This document shows, in pieces, positions 9,635-18,122 of a stretch of 64,000 bases of DNA. Source of the DNA: JAJEFO01 sp009843725 (lineage in GTDB: Bacteria > Pseudomonadota > Alphaproteobacteria > Rhodobacterales > Rhodobacteraceae). Location: NCBI GenBank assembly GCA_965243215.1, contig CBDEUJ010000004.1, positions 310,001-374,000 of the forward strand, read 5' to 3'. The notes beneath the pieces were generated by a model. It saw only the letters and a program-made list of their open reading frames with translations, did no database searches and had not been told where the DNA came from. Both the position numbers and the translations under genes were made by a program. Position 1 is the stretch's first letter; each line of letters opens with the position of its first letter.

Positions 9635-9980
9635 CCCGCCTCGTTCCTTCTGCACTGCAACCACGCCTTGGCCCTTGCACACTCAGACAATGAGCACTGA
9701 CGCGACAGGCACATGAAATCGCCGCATCCCCTCAAATCGAAATCTCGTGCCATCTGCATGCTTGCATCTGACACGATGCTCCCGGTTCGCCCGTCTTTGC
9801 GAAGGTTCGGCGATGACTTCAAAGGGCCAGACAACGAGTCGCTGCCCCAGTCTCAGTCGGTCCTTGGCAGGGCATTGTACAACATGGTCACTTGCCATAT
9901 GCGGCTGGACCGGAACGCTGCCTGCAGCAGCCTTCGTGGCGTGGGCCGAGCGGCGGGGACGCCTGACTTTCGCTCCACAG
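9635..9980. other. Intergenic stretch, no gene seen
   Basis: About 346 bp separate the LysM gene and the ABC exporter gene, both on the minus strand. Short open frames here have no recognisable motifs. The stretch probably carries the exporter promoter. Confidence 0.5.
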
Positions 9981-12605
9981 TCAATCTGGCACCGCGAAGA
10001 TCTGGCCGGGAAAGATCAGGTCGGGGTCACGTATCCGGTCCGTGTTGGCCTCGTAGACACGTACGTAGAGAATTCCCCTGCCGTATCTCTTTCGCGCGAG
10101 ACCCCAGAGCGTGTTTCCCGGCTGGATCGTGACAAGCGAGACCGGCGCGAGCAAGGTTGCCGGACTCTTGTCCAATGCCTGAATGTCTTCGGCCGCTTCA
10201 CGGAGGAACGGAGTCTCCACGCGCGAGATCACCCTGCCCTCTGCATTGAGCTCATCGACTCGAAGCGTGTAGGTGCCCGTGTCGACATCCGGCAACGGCG
10301 TGCGCCACTGGCCGCCTTCGCCCACGCTGGCATCGACCAGATCCTTGTTGTCGAGGTAGATTCTAACCGTTTCCGTTCCTGTGGCGCGACCGCCGACCGT
10401 GACCTCACCCTCCTCGTCATAGGCAATCGTGTCCACCGAGACATTCTCGGGAACCTCGGAAATGTCGCTGGAATCCTGAACAACCTGGACACCGCTCTCG
10501 TCGGAGAGAAGAACGGTTGGCAGGGTTTGCCTGCCATCCGGCTGTTCCTCCTGTTCAGCTGAAGTGGCGGCTGATGCCGTCCGCCCGTCATCGGATTGCG
10601 CCGTCTCATCGGTTGAAGCGCCGGCCGAAGCGGTCTGTTCGGCGTCCGGCTGTTCTGGCCGTTCTGTTGAAGCGGCGGCTGATGCTGCCCGCCCGTCATC
10701 GGCCTGCACAGTCTGATCGGCTGAGGCGTCAGCCGATGCCGTCTGTTCGATGTCGGGTTGCGCTGCCTGTTCAGTCGAAGCGACGGCCGATGCTGTTCGC
10801 TCGTCATCGGTCTGCGTCGTCTGGTCGGCCGAAGTGGCGATAGATGCCGTTCGCTCATCGTCAGATTGCGATGTCTGGTCAGTTGAAGCGATCGCGTCGG
10901 TCTCTGACGATTCGCCGCCGGCTTCATCAGCCTCACTTGCAATCTGCACTGGCGCAACGGGTCCCAGAATCAAGGACGATGCGCCGTCCAGAATGGTGCC
11001 ATCCAAGCGGGTTTCGGTCAGCGTCAGTTCGCGAGGTTGATCCGACACGCCAAGTTCGGCGAAAATCACGAAGTTGCCCGTTCTGTCTGCGCTGGCCTCT
11101 CCGACCAGTTCGTCACTCAGGTACAAGGCAACCCGCGCCCCCCCTTCGACCCCACGCCCTGCGATCACTGCACTGCCGCCAAGCTCGATGCGGACAATGT
11201 CGAATGTCGCGCTGCTCATTGTTGTTGGCGCAGATGCGATCGATGCTGCAGAATCAGACACCGCAGCGCCTTCCGGTGTCGCCTCGCCCAGAGTTTCGGC
11301 CGATTCAGTTGGCAAAACGAGCGCGACCGTCGTGCCGTCACCCTCCGTCATCGCGGCGGTTGTCGCAGGTGCCGGAGCGGCGTCGCTGCCCGGAGCCGTC
11401 TCGCCCGAAATGTCCGCCGAATCCGTTGGCAAAACGAGCGCGACCGCCGTGCCGTCACCCTCCGTCGCGGCGCCGGCTGCCGAAGGTGCCGGAGCGGCGT
11501 CGCCGCCCGGAGCCGCCCCCCCCGAAGCGTCCGCCGATTCCGTTGGCAAAACGAGCGCGACCGCCGTGCCGTCACCCTCCGTCGCGGCGCCGGCTGCCGA
11601 AGGTGCCGGAACGGCGTCGCCGCCCGGAGCCGCCCCCCCCGAAGCGTCCGCCGATTCCGTTGGCAAAACGAGCGCGACCGCCGTGCCGTCACCCTCCGTC
11701 GCGGCGCCGGCTGCCGAAGGTGCCGGAACGGCGTCGTCGTCCGGCGCCGCCCCCCCCGAAGCGTCCGCCGATTCCGTTGGCAAAACGAGCGCGACCGCCG
11801 TGCCGTCACCCTCCGTCGCGGCGCCGGCTGCCGAAGGTGCCGGAACGGCGTCGTCGTCCGGCGCCGCCCCCCCCGAAGCGTCCGCCGATTCCGTTGGCAA
11901 AACGAGCGCGACCGCCGTGCCGTCATCCTCCGTCGCGGCGGCGGCTGCCGAAGGTGCCGGAACGGCGTCGTCGTCCGGCGCCGCCCCCCCCGAAGCGTCC
12001 GCCGATTCCGTTGGCAAAACGAGCGCGACCGCCGTGCCGTCACCCTCCGTCGTGGCGCCGGCTGCCGAAGGTGCCGGAACGGCGTCGCCGCCCGGCGCCG
12101 TCCCGCCCGAAGCGCCCGCCGATTCCGTCGCAGCATCGGTCTCGGCCGTCGCGCCGTCGTCCTCCGTCGTGGCGGCCGTCACTGCTGGCTCGGGAACAGG
12201 GTCGCTGTCCGGAGCCGTCTTGCCCGAAGCGTCCGCCGATTCCGCTGCAGCATCGGTCCCGGCCGTCGCGCCGTCGTCCTCCGTCGTGGCGGCCGTCACT
12301 GCTGGTTCGGGAACAGGGTCGCTGTCCGGGGCCGTCTCGCCCGAAGCGTCCGCCGATTCCGCCGCAGCTTCGGTCCCGGCCGTCGTGCCGTCGTCCTCCG
12401 TCGTGGCGGCCGTAACTGCTGGTTCGGGAACAGTGTCACTGTCCGGGATTGACTCGTGCGCCGGATCCGTGGTGTCGACGGTCTCCGTCGTGACGGGAGA
12501 ATCGCTTCCCGTGATCGGCTTCTCAGGCAACAGAAATATCCAGAGAATGGCCAGCAAAAGGGCAATGGTGATGCCACCAATGGCACCTTTCCAAATTGGC
12601 TTCAC
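9981..12605 (-). CDS. LysM-domain envelope protein with long repeat stalk
   Basis: The 874 aa product starts with a single N-terminal membrane segment (IGGITIALLLAILWIFLLP) and ends in a LysM domain, around VTIQPGNTLWGLARKRYGRG to IFPGQIFAVPD, which binds peptidoglycan. Between them lie a very acidic Ala/Thr/Asp-rich region of about ten 39-residue repeats, an Ig-like domain (around GGSAVIAGRGVEGGARVALY), a second low-complexity array of about seven 18-residue repeats, and a second Ig-like domain (around GEVTVGGRATGTETVRIYL). The layout suggests an inner-membrane-anchored stalk reaching the cell wall. LysM proteins with one N-terminal anchor and Ig-like domains are common in Rhodobacterales, but their role is not settled. 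The plus-strand open frames of 470-540 codons across the repeats are shadows of GC-rich repeat DNA. Confidence 0.8.
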   Translation of the reverse strand: MKPIWKGAIGGITIALLLAILWIFLLPEKPITGSDSPVTTETVDTTDPAHESIPDSDTVPEPAVTAATTEDDGTTAGTEAAAESADASGETAPDSDPVPEPAVTAATTEDDGATAGTDAAAESADASGKTAPDSDPVPEPAVTAATTEDDGATAETDAATESAGASGGTAPGGDAVPAPSAAGATTEGDGTAVALVLPTESADASGGAAPDDDAVPAPSAAAAATEDDGTAVALVLPTESADASGGAAPDDDAVPAPSAAGAATEGDGTAVALVLPTESADASGGAAPDDDAVPAPSAAGAATEGDGTAVALVLPTESADASGGAAPGGDAVPAPSAAGAATEGDGTAVALVLPTESADASGGAAPGGDAAPAPSAAGAATEGDGTAVALVLPTDSADISGETAPGSDAAPAPATTAAMTEGDGTTVALVLPTESAETLGEATPEGAAVSDSAASIASAPTTMSSATFDIVRIELGGSAVIAGRGVEGGARVALYLSDELVGEASADRTGNFVIFAELGVSDQPRELTLTETRLDGTILDGASSLILGPVAPVQIASEADEAGGESSETDAIASTDQTSQSDDERTASIATSADQTTQTDDERTASAVASTEQAAQPDIEQTASADASADQTVQADDGRAASAAASTERPEQPDAEQTASAGASTDETAQSDDGRTASAATSAEQEEQPDGRQTLPTVLLSDESGVQVVQDSSDISEVPENVSVDTIAYDEEGEVTVGGRATGTETVRIYLDNKDLVDASVGEGGQWRTPLPDVDTGTYTLRVDELNAEGRVISRVETPFLREAAEDIQALDKSPATLLAPVSLVTIQPGNTLWGLARKRYGRGILYVRVYEANTDRIRDPDLIFPGQIFAVPD
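10520..10893 (-). repeat. About seven in-frame 54-bp tandem repeats
   Basis: The LysM gene encodes repeated 18-residue units of the pattern S-T/A-x-Q-x-x-Q-x-D-x-x-x-T/A-A-S-x-x-x, for example SADQTTQTDDERTASAVA. Units differ at several positions, so this array looks older than the 117-bp array in the same gene. Confidence 0.75.
11280..12450 (-). repeat. About ten in-frame 117-bp tandem repeats
   Basis: Equivalent points recur at 11347, 11464, 11581, 11698, 11815, 11932, 12049, 12166, 12283 and 12400, every 117 bp exactly (39 codons). The central units (about 11464-12048) are almost identical at DNA level. The outer units have diverged and the 12166-12400 units form a distinct subtype. The even period keeps the LysM reading frame open. 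Confidence 0.92.
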
Positions 12606-12735
12606 GGCTTGCTTTCTCCCTCAGAGTCTGGTTCGGGCTAGTGTCCAAGCACCCAGTCTTTGCCAGGCGCTTGCGGGACAATATCAACGCCGCTAACAGG
12701 GGTCAAAACACCTTTTGCAGCTAACGGTCGCAAGC

Positions 12736-13311
12736 ATGACCCGAACAATCCCGTTTTCGCTATGCGTATATTGTGGCGCCCGTGACGGACGAAACCCGGA
12801 GTACCTGCGCTCAGCCCGTGCACTCGGACGGGCCATTGGGGAAAACGGATGGCGTCTTATCTACGGTGCCGGAGACGTGGGAATCATGGGAGCCGTAGCC
12901 GATGCCGCGACTTCGGCAGGCGCAACCGCAATCGGGGTAATTCCGACACACTTGGTGGCAACCGAAGCTCCGCGCAAGCCCATCGGCGAGCGAATCATCA
13001 CCGAGACCATGCACGAGCGAAAGAAGATCATGCTGATGAACGCGGACGCCGTGGCCGTCCTGCCCGGCGGCGCGGGTTCGCTGGACGAGTTCTTCGAAGT
13101 CCTGACTTGGGCGCAGCTCGGGCTCCACGAAAAGCCAGTCTATCTGGTCGACATTGAAGGATACTGGCAACCACTCCTGGCGCTCATCGGACATGTGATT
13201 GCAGAAGGATTCGCGGAACCAAGCCTAGGCGATCTGGTCCAGGCGGTGCCGAACGTGGACGAACTGGTAGCCGAATTGAGACGATCACCACGCAAATTTC
13301 ACCAAGGATAA
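12736..13311 (+). CDS. LOG family protein (lysine decarboxylase-like fold)
   Basis: This 191 aa protein belongs to the TIGR00730/LOG family, which includes cytokinin riboside 5'-monophosphate phosphoribohydrolases and bacterial nucleotide nucleosidases. Visible motifs are VYCGARDGRNP near the N-terminus, IYGAGDVGIMGAVADAA, the family's ERK stretch MHERKKIMLMNADA, and LPGGAGSLDEFFEVLTW, a variant of PGGxGTxxE with Ser in place of Thr. I prefer ATG 12736 over an in-frame TTG at 12715. The substrate cannot be read from the sequence. It stands alone, convergent with sodB. Confidence 0.85.
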   Translation: MTRTIPFSLCVYCGARDGRNPEYLRSARALGRAIGENGWRLIYGAGDVGIMGAVADAATSAGATAIGVIPTHLVATEAPRKPIGERIITETMHERKKIMLMNADAVAVLPGGAGSLDEFFEVLTWAQLGLHEKPVYLVDIEGYWQPLLALIGHVIAEGFAEPSLGDLVQAVPNVDELVAELRRSPRKFHQG

Positions 13312-13395
13312 GGTGCTGGGACAAACTCCGGAGAAAGTTGCTCGGCAACGTCAAGTCAGCGCATTGCAGCGACGAGAAGTGCGGGGCAAACCGCT

Positions 13396-13422
13396 ACCCG
13401 TCGGCAAGACGTGCCGACGGGT
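13396..13422. terminator. Bidirectional hairpin between LOG gene and sodB
   Basis: An 11-bp perfect stem (ACCCGTCGGCA and its complement) with a five-base AGACG loop sits in the 134-bp gap between the two convergent genes. It lacks a clear T-tract but is placed as a shared terminator would be. Confidence 0.6.
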
Positions 13423-13445
13423 CGGAGCAACGCGGTCATGGAAGC

Positions 13446-14045
13446 CTACAGGCGGCTCGCCACGTATTCCCAGTTCACGAGGTTGTTCAGGAAGTTGTCG
13501 AGGTAGGCGGGGCGCTTGTTCCGGAAGTCTATGTAGTACGAATGCTCCCAAACGTCGCAACCGAGCAGCGCAACCTGTTCGAAGCAAAGCGGATTCACGC
13601 CGTTCTCGGTCTTGGTCACCGCAAGGGATCCGTCCGAGCTCCTGACGAGCCATACCCAGCCCGAACCAAACTGGCCGACGCCGGCAGCTGCAAACTGGGA
13701 CTTGAACTCGTCCACCGATCCGAAACTGTCGGCGAGCGCGCTTTCGAGTTCACCCGGCATTCCACTTTCGCCCGGACCCATCATTTCCCAGAACTGGTTA
13801 TGGTTCCAGAGCTGGCTGATGTTGTTGAAAATGCCATTCTGCGCCACGGCATCCGCGTCATACGTCCCCTTGACTATCTCCTCGAGTGACTTGCCTTCCC
13901 ATTCGGTGCCGGCAATCAGCTTGTTGCCGTTGTCGACATACGCCTTGTGATGGAGGTCATGATGAAACTCAAGCGTCTCGGCGCTCATTCCTTGCGAAGC
14001 CAGCGCATCATGTGCATACGGAAGATCGGGAAGATCAAATGCCAT
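13446..14045 (-). CDS. sodB: Iron superoxide dismutase
   Basis: The 199 aa enzyme converts superoxide to hydrogen peroxide and oxygen in the cytoplasm. The N-terminus MAFDLPDLPYAHDALA and the first metal-binding His in ETLEFHHDLHHKAYV match Fe-SOD. A second His lies in LWNHNQFWE, and the Asp and His ligands in the signature DVWEHSYYIDF. GSGWVWLVRS is the conserved tryptophan-rich strand. Length and motifs fit a homodimeric Fe/cambialistic SOD. I start at ATG 14045, preceded by GAAGGG; an open extension of 55 residues upstream is non-coding. Metal choice is inferred from resemblance to SodB rather than from a decisive residue. Confidence 0.93.
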   Translation of the reverse strand: MAFDLPDLPYAHDALASQGMSAETLEFHHDLHHKAYVDNGNKLIAGTEWEGKSLEEIVKGTYDADAVAQNGIFNNISQLWNHNQFWEMMGPGESGMPGELESALADSFGSVDEFKSQFAAAGVGQFGSGWVWLVRSSDGSLAVTKTENGVNPLCFEQVALLGCDVWEHSYYIDFRNKRPAYLDNFLNNLVNWEYVASRL

Positions 14046-14203
14046 TGTTGGGTTCCCTTCTGTTGACTTGATGTACACTACCTGCGCAGGGTTGCCGGTC
14101 GGGTCAAGGCAGGGCCAGGAAATTTCTGGGAAATCCCGGAGATTTGCCGGAGGTTGCCGGCACGCCGAAGCGGGCGAATGACGGTGCCGAAATGAGGGAC
14201 ACC

Positions 14204-14908
14204 ATGCCAAAGGCCGTAATTGTAGGCGGAACGGGCGGGATTGGAGCCGGTATCGCGCGCGCCCTTGTCGGCAAGGGTTGGGAATTGACCGTCACCGGCG
14301 CCACCGAGAACGATGTCGAAAGACACCTCGAAGCAGCGCAGGACGCCTCGGCGGTCATTCTGGACGTGACGGATAACGATGCGGTCGAAGCCTTCTTCAC
14401 AGGCCTAACTTCGCTGGACGGCCTCGTGAACTGTGCCGGCATCATCAGGAAGCTTGACGAATATGATCTGGAGACCTTCCAGAGAGTGATCGACGTCAAC
14501 CTCACCGGAACGATGCGATGCTGCCTTGCCGCACACCCGCTGCTCGCCGCCAGCGGCGGCGCGATCGTGAACACGGGATCCATGTACACATATTTTGGGG
14601 GACCGCACGCTCCAGCCTACACAGCGTCGAAGGGTGCCGTGGCCCAGTTGACCAAGTCGCTTGCCGGCAAGTGGGGTTCCGATGGCATTCGCGTGAACGC
14701 CATTGCGCCGGGATGGATCGAAACGCCGATGACCGAGGCCATACGCGGCGACGATTCGCGCGAACCGGCCATCTTGAGCCGGACCCCCTTGTCCCGTTGG
14801 GGCCAGCCCGCCGAGGTCGGCGCGCTTGTATCTTGGCTCCTTTCCGTGGAAGCTTCATTTGTTACCGGTGCAACCTATCCTGTGGACGGCGGCTATTCCG
14901 CGATGTGA
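14204..14908 (+). CDS. Short-chain dehydrogenase/reductase
   Basis: This 234 aa NAD(P)-dependent oxidoreductase has a Rossmann N-terminus with the GGTGGIGAGIA cofactor loop, NCAG after beta-strand 4, the catalytic YTASKG (Tyr-x-x-x-Lys) and the downstream IAPGWIETPMTEA segment. It ends in VTGATYPVDGGYSAM, the typical C-terminal SDR strand. ATG 14204 was chosen because GAGG lies at good spacing; an upstream in-frame ATG at 14192 is possible. It is followed within a few bases by the cupin gene on the same strand, so the two may act on the same substrate, perhaps an aromatic or alpha-hydroxy ketone. The substrate is not deducible. Confidence 0.88.
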   Translation: MPKAVIVGGTGGIGAGIARALVGKGWELTVTGATENDVERHLEAAQDASAVILDVTDNDAVEAFFTGLTSLDGLVNCAGIIRKLDEYDLETFQRVIDVNLTGTMRCCLAAHPLLAASGGAIVNTGSMYTYFGGPHAPAYTASKGAVAQLTKSLAGKWGSDGIRVNAIAPGWIETPMTEAIRGDDSREPAILSRTPLSRWGQPAEVGALVSWLLSVEASFVTGATYPVDGGYSAM

Positions 14909-14913
14909 ACTAC

Positions 14914-15441
14914 ATGCCCATTGAAGCCCAAGATCAAAATCCGATGACTCCCTATCAGTTGCCCTTCCCGAAGGAAGCGCTTGATGAAATCGTCATAGCG
15001 GATGCCATTCCGGAAGATGATCGCCTTTGGGTGCCACAAACCGACACCGTGGCCTTCCGACCGCTTTGCCTGAACCGAAGCCAGGGATACTGGATGAACC
15101 TGCTGCGGGTTCGCCAATCCGGAATCTTGTCGCGCCACCGGCATCCCCAGCCGGTGCACGGATTTGTCCTGAAGGGAAGCTGGCACTACTTGGAGCATGA
15201 CTGGGTGGCACGTGAAGGCTCATACGTGTTCGAGGCGCCGGGCGAGACACATACCTTGGTCGTGCCCGATGACGTGGACGAGATGATCACGTATTTTCAG
15301 GTGAATGGCGTGATGATTTACGTGGACCCTTACGGGAGCGTCCAGGGCTATGAAGACGTCTTCACCAAGATCGACATGTGCCGGAAGCACTACTCGGATG
15401 TCGGATTGGGCGAGGACTACGTCGACCAGTTCATTCGCTGA
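14914..15441 (+). CDS. Cupin, 2,4'-dihydroxyacetophenone dioxygenase family
   Basis: The 175 aa product has a cupin fold with metal-binding histidines in SRHRHPQPVHGFVLKG and a late GETHTLVVP. It resembles the 2,4'-dihydroxyacetophenone dioxygenase (DAD) family in length and motif layout. DAD itself cleaves the side chain of a hydroxyacetophenone using Fe(II). Whether this protein has the same substrate is unknown. The start is ATG 14914, five bases after the SDR stop; ATG 14944 is an alternative. Tight spacing to the SDR suggests a two-gene operon. The much longer open frame from 14518 is a shadow over the SDR. Confidence 0.75.
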   Translation: MPIEAQDQNPMTPYQLPFPKEALDEIVIADAIPEDDRLWVPQTDTVAFRPLCLNRSQGYWMNLLRVRQSGILSRHRHPQPVHGFVLKGSWHYLEHDWVAREGSYVFEAPGETHTLVVPDDVDEMITYFQVNGVMIYVDPYGSVQGYEDVFTKIDMCRKHYSDVGLGEDYVDQFIR

Positions 15442-15532
15442 AACTGGCGCGGACCGATCCACATGGTCGCATTCGATGCGCGGCCGGTGAAACGGGTCAA
15501 GTTGCAGCTTTCATGTCAAAATATCCTGTTAA

Positions 15533-15548
15533 CCTGTTGCGAAACAGG
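15533..15548 (+). terminator. Possible terminator after the cupin gene
   Basis: CCTGTT-GCGA-AACAGG is a 6-bp stem with a four-base loop, followed by a GATTTTATT T-rich run, 90 bp past the cupin stop and 105 bp before the MMPL gene. It could instead be part of the MMPL promoter region. Confidence 0.4.
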
Positions 15549-15653
15549 GATTTTATTGTAGAGACGGATCATGGAAGCCGTCATTTTGGCGGGACCGTTC
15601 TACGAGGACGGCCGACGGTCGATTGACACTTTCCACTGACTGCACGATACGCA

Positions 15654-17987
15654 ATGGTGATCATGGATGCGTTCATCTCATTAGTAATGAACCGGCGGTG
15701 GCTCACGGTTCTGGCCTCTGCGCTCATCTGTATCTCAATTGCTGCGGGCGTCCTGCGGCTTGTTGAAGTTGACGTGGACTTTCGAAACCATTTCAGCAAG
15801 GACGACCCGCGCCTCGTCGCGCTTGAACGGCTGGAAGAAACATACGCACTGTCCGACTCCCTCCTTGTCGTCATGGCACCGAAGGGTGGTTCCATTTTCA
15901 CGCGCGAGGCGCTCATGGCTGTCGAGGAGATGACTGATCAGCTATGGCAGACTCCCTTCGTTACACGAGTCGACTCAATCACCAACTACTTGCACAGTTG
16001 GGCGGACGGAGACGACCTTTTTGTCGAGGTGCTGATCGATGACTCCGCCGGGCTGTCCCCAAACGACCTGGAGCGGATCAAGGAAATTGCACTAGGAACG
16101 GAAGAGATCGCTGGTCGCTTCGTTTCCCGGGATGGACGCATCGCCGGGCTGGTCGCAAATCTCGTGCTTCCGGAAGCCAACCGACAACAGGCCAAGGTAG
16201 ACGTGGTCGACTTCCTTCATGCGGCCGTCGCGGAAGCCGGTGCCAGCCACGCAGACATTGAATATCACGTCACGGGCGAACTCCTTCTCAACCGCGCGAT
16301 TCGCGACGCGCTCAACGAAGACACCGCCAAGCTCGGACTGATCGCTTTCGTGACAATGCTCGTGGTAGCGTTCGCATTGCTGCACTCGATTTCTGCGGTC
16401 GGTGCAATCGTCGTCATGATGGTAACAGTCGTTATCTCGGGACTTGGATTCGCTGGCTGGACCGGCATGAAGCTGTATGGCGAAAGCGGCGCGGCGTTGT
16501 TCGTGCTGATGGCGGTCGCCGTTGCGCATTCCATGCATGTCATCGAGGGAATGTTGGCACAGATGCGGCAGGGCATGGATCGAAGGAATGCGGCAATTCA
16601 TTCCGTGCGATCAAATATTTGGCCAGTGTTCCTCACTTCCGCCACGACCGCGATCGGTTTCCTGAGCTTGAACTTCTCCGAGATGCCGCCATTTCGCGTC
16701 ATGGGCAACGTCGTCGCGTTCGGCGCCATGTGCGCCTTTGTCTTTGCGGTTACTCTGTTGCCTGCACTGCTATCGCTCCTGCCGGTAAGTGCTCGACCCT
16801 TGCGCGCGGGCAAACGCACCTTGTTCGATCTGTTCGGACGATTCGTGGTCTCACACTACATTGCACTGCTGCTTTCGTGCGGAGCGGTCATCATCGCGCT
16901 CATTGCTGGCATCACGCGGATCGAACTCAACGAGAATCCTCTCGAACTTCTTGACAGGAGCTACGAGTACCGCCGGTCCACGGACTTCGTCAGCGAGAAT
17001 TTTTCCGGACTGGAGCCCTTCGAGTACTCTCTCAGCGCGGGACAGGAGTCGGGCATCACGGATGCCGACTACCTGCGAGATGTCGATGCGTTTGCCACCT
17101 GGTACAGGGCGCAGCCTGAAGTCGCCCACGTCTTTTCCATTGCCGATATCCTCAAGCGGCTGAACAGAAGTCTGAACGGTGATGATCCAGACCATTACAC
17201 GGTACCGGAAGAATCCGACCTCGCCGCGCAATATCTTTTGCTGTACGAGTTTTCATTGCCGATGGGGCTCGACCTAAACAATCTCATCGATGTCGAACGC
17301 TCCGCCACGCGCATGACGGTAGTGCTGAAAAACCTGTCCGCGAGGGAAAAGATCGAACTTGACATCCGTGCGCAGGTTTGGCTGCGACAAAACGCGCCAA
17401 GTCTGGAAACCGGAGCCACCGGGGCGACGCTCATCGGTGCCTATTCGATCAAGAGAAACATCGAAAAGATGCTGATCGGCACCATCATCGCGATGGCGGT
17501 TGTCTCGCTGCTGCTGGTCTTCATCTTCAGAAGCTTGCGGTACGGCCTGATCAGCTTGATACCCAATTTCGTTCCTGCCGCCATGGCCATGGGCGCTTGG
17601 GGTTATGCGGTGGGGGAAATCGGAGTTGCCGCTTCGGTGGTGACGGCCTTGGCATTCGGAATTATCGTCGATGATACGATACACTTCCTGACCAAGTACT
17701 TGCGAGCTCGAAAGCAAGGGCTTCTGCCGTCAGAATCGGTTCAATCTGCACTCAGCACGGTGGGCAAGGCACTGTTTGCGACGACAGTCGTTTTCGCCCT
17801 TGGTTTCCTCGTGTTCGGCGCGTCGGGGATGGCGAGCAATCAGACGCTTGGCTTGCTCTTGGGAACAACTGTGATCATAGCCTTGCTGGCGGACTTCCTG
17901 TTCCTGCCACCCCTCTTGATTGCGCTTGACGGGGCCAAGGAGTCAACCAGGCAGATCAGGGAGCGGTTGAAGCAGGAGTCAGTCTAG
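15654..17987 (+). CDS. MMPL/RND-type lipid permease (Patched-like superfamily)
   Basis: The 777 aa product is an RND-superfamily protein of the MMPL/COG1033 group, whose members move lipids and hopanoids and which is related to the Patched/NPC1 sterol-sensing proteins. It has two repeats of one TM helix, a periplasmic loop and five TM helices. TM1 is near residues 16-35, a block of helices spans about 230-380, a second periplasmic domain about 420-605, and the last helices about 610-765. The second repeat has FGIIVDDTIHFLTKYL with paired Asp as proton relay. The equivalent helix in the first repeat has VAVAHSMHVIEGM with His instead, as in this subgroup. It is convergent with the methyltransferase and begins the lipid-related locus; it lacks a partner adaptor, as expected for MMPL proteins. 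Substrate is inferred only from neighbours. Confidence 0.88.
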   Translation: MVIMDAFISLVMNRRWLTVLASALICISIAAGVLRLVEVDVDFRNHFSKDDPRLVALERLEETYALSDSLLVVMAPKGGSIFTREALMAVEEMTDQLWQTPFVTRVDSITNYLHSWADGDDLFVEVLIDDSAGLSPNDLERIKEIALGTEEIAGRFVSRDGRIAGLVANLVLPEANRQQAKVDVVDFLHAAVAEAGASHADIEYHVTGELLLNRAIRDALNEDTAKLGLIAFVTMLVVAFALLHSISAVGAIVVMMVTVVISGLGFAGWTGMKLYGESGAALFVLMAVAVAHSMHVIEGMLAQMRQGMDRRNAAIHSVRSNIWPVFLTSATTAIGFLSLNFSEMPPFRVMGNVVAFGAMCAFVFAVTLLPALLSLLPVSARPLRAGKRTLFDLFGRFVVSHYIALLLSCGAVIIALIAGITRIELNENPLELLDRSYEYRRSTDFVSENFSGLEPFEYSLSAGQESGITDADYLRDVDAFATWYRAQPEVAHVFSIADILKRLNRSLNGDDPDHYTVPEESDLAAQYLLLYEFSLPMGLDLNNLIDVERSATRMTVVLKNLSAREKIELDIRAQVWLRQNAPSLETGATGATLIGAYSIKRNIEKMLIGTIIAMAVVSLLLVFIFRSLRYGLISLIPNFVPAAMAMGAWGYAVGEIGVAASVVTALAFGIIVDDTIHFLTKYLRARKQGLLPSESVQSALSTVGKALFATTVVFALGFLVFGASGMASNQTLGLLLGTTVIIALLADFLFLPPLLIALDGAKESTRQIRERLKQESV

Positions 17988-18071
17988 GCATTGAGGTCTT
18001 GCCTCTTCTGATGCCGATGATCGGAATGAGACAGTTCTGTCTTTCCGTGCCGCCCGGCACACGGACGGCCT

Positions 18072-18088
18072 GAACGCGTGAAGCGTTC
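18072..18088. terminator. Hairpin between MMPL permease and methyltransferase
   Basis: GAACGC-GTGAA-GCGTTC forms a 6-bp stem in the 135-bp gap between these two convergent genes. It has no T-tract. Its role is inferred from position only. Confidence 0.35.
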
Positions 18089-18122
18089 CCGGATCGTCCA
18101 CGAAACCCGCAACGACGACCTG

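Noticed and set aside
11280..12450. CRISPR array
   Set aside because: The repeats are direct, contiguous, 117 bp and protein coding, with no unique spacers and no cas genes.
10844..12696. Plus-strand frames of 470-540 codons across the LysM repeats
   Set aside because: They arise because the 117-bp period is a multiple of three in GC-rich DNA. Their composition is monotonous Arg/Pro or Ala/Ser and they lack any domain; the minus frame has TM, Ig-like and LysM domains.
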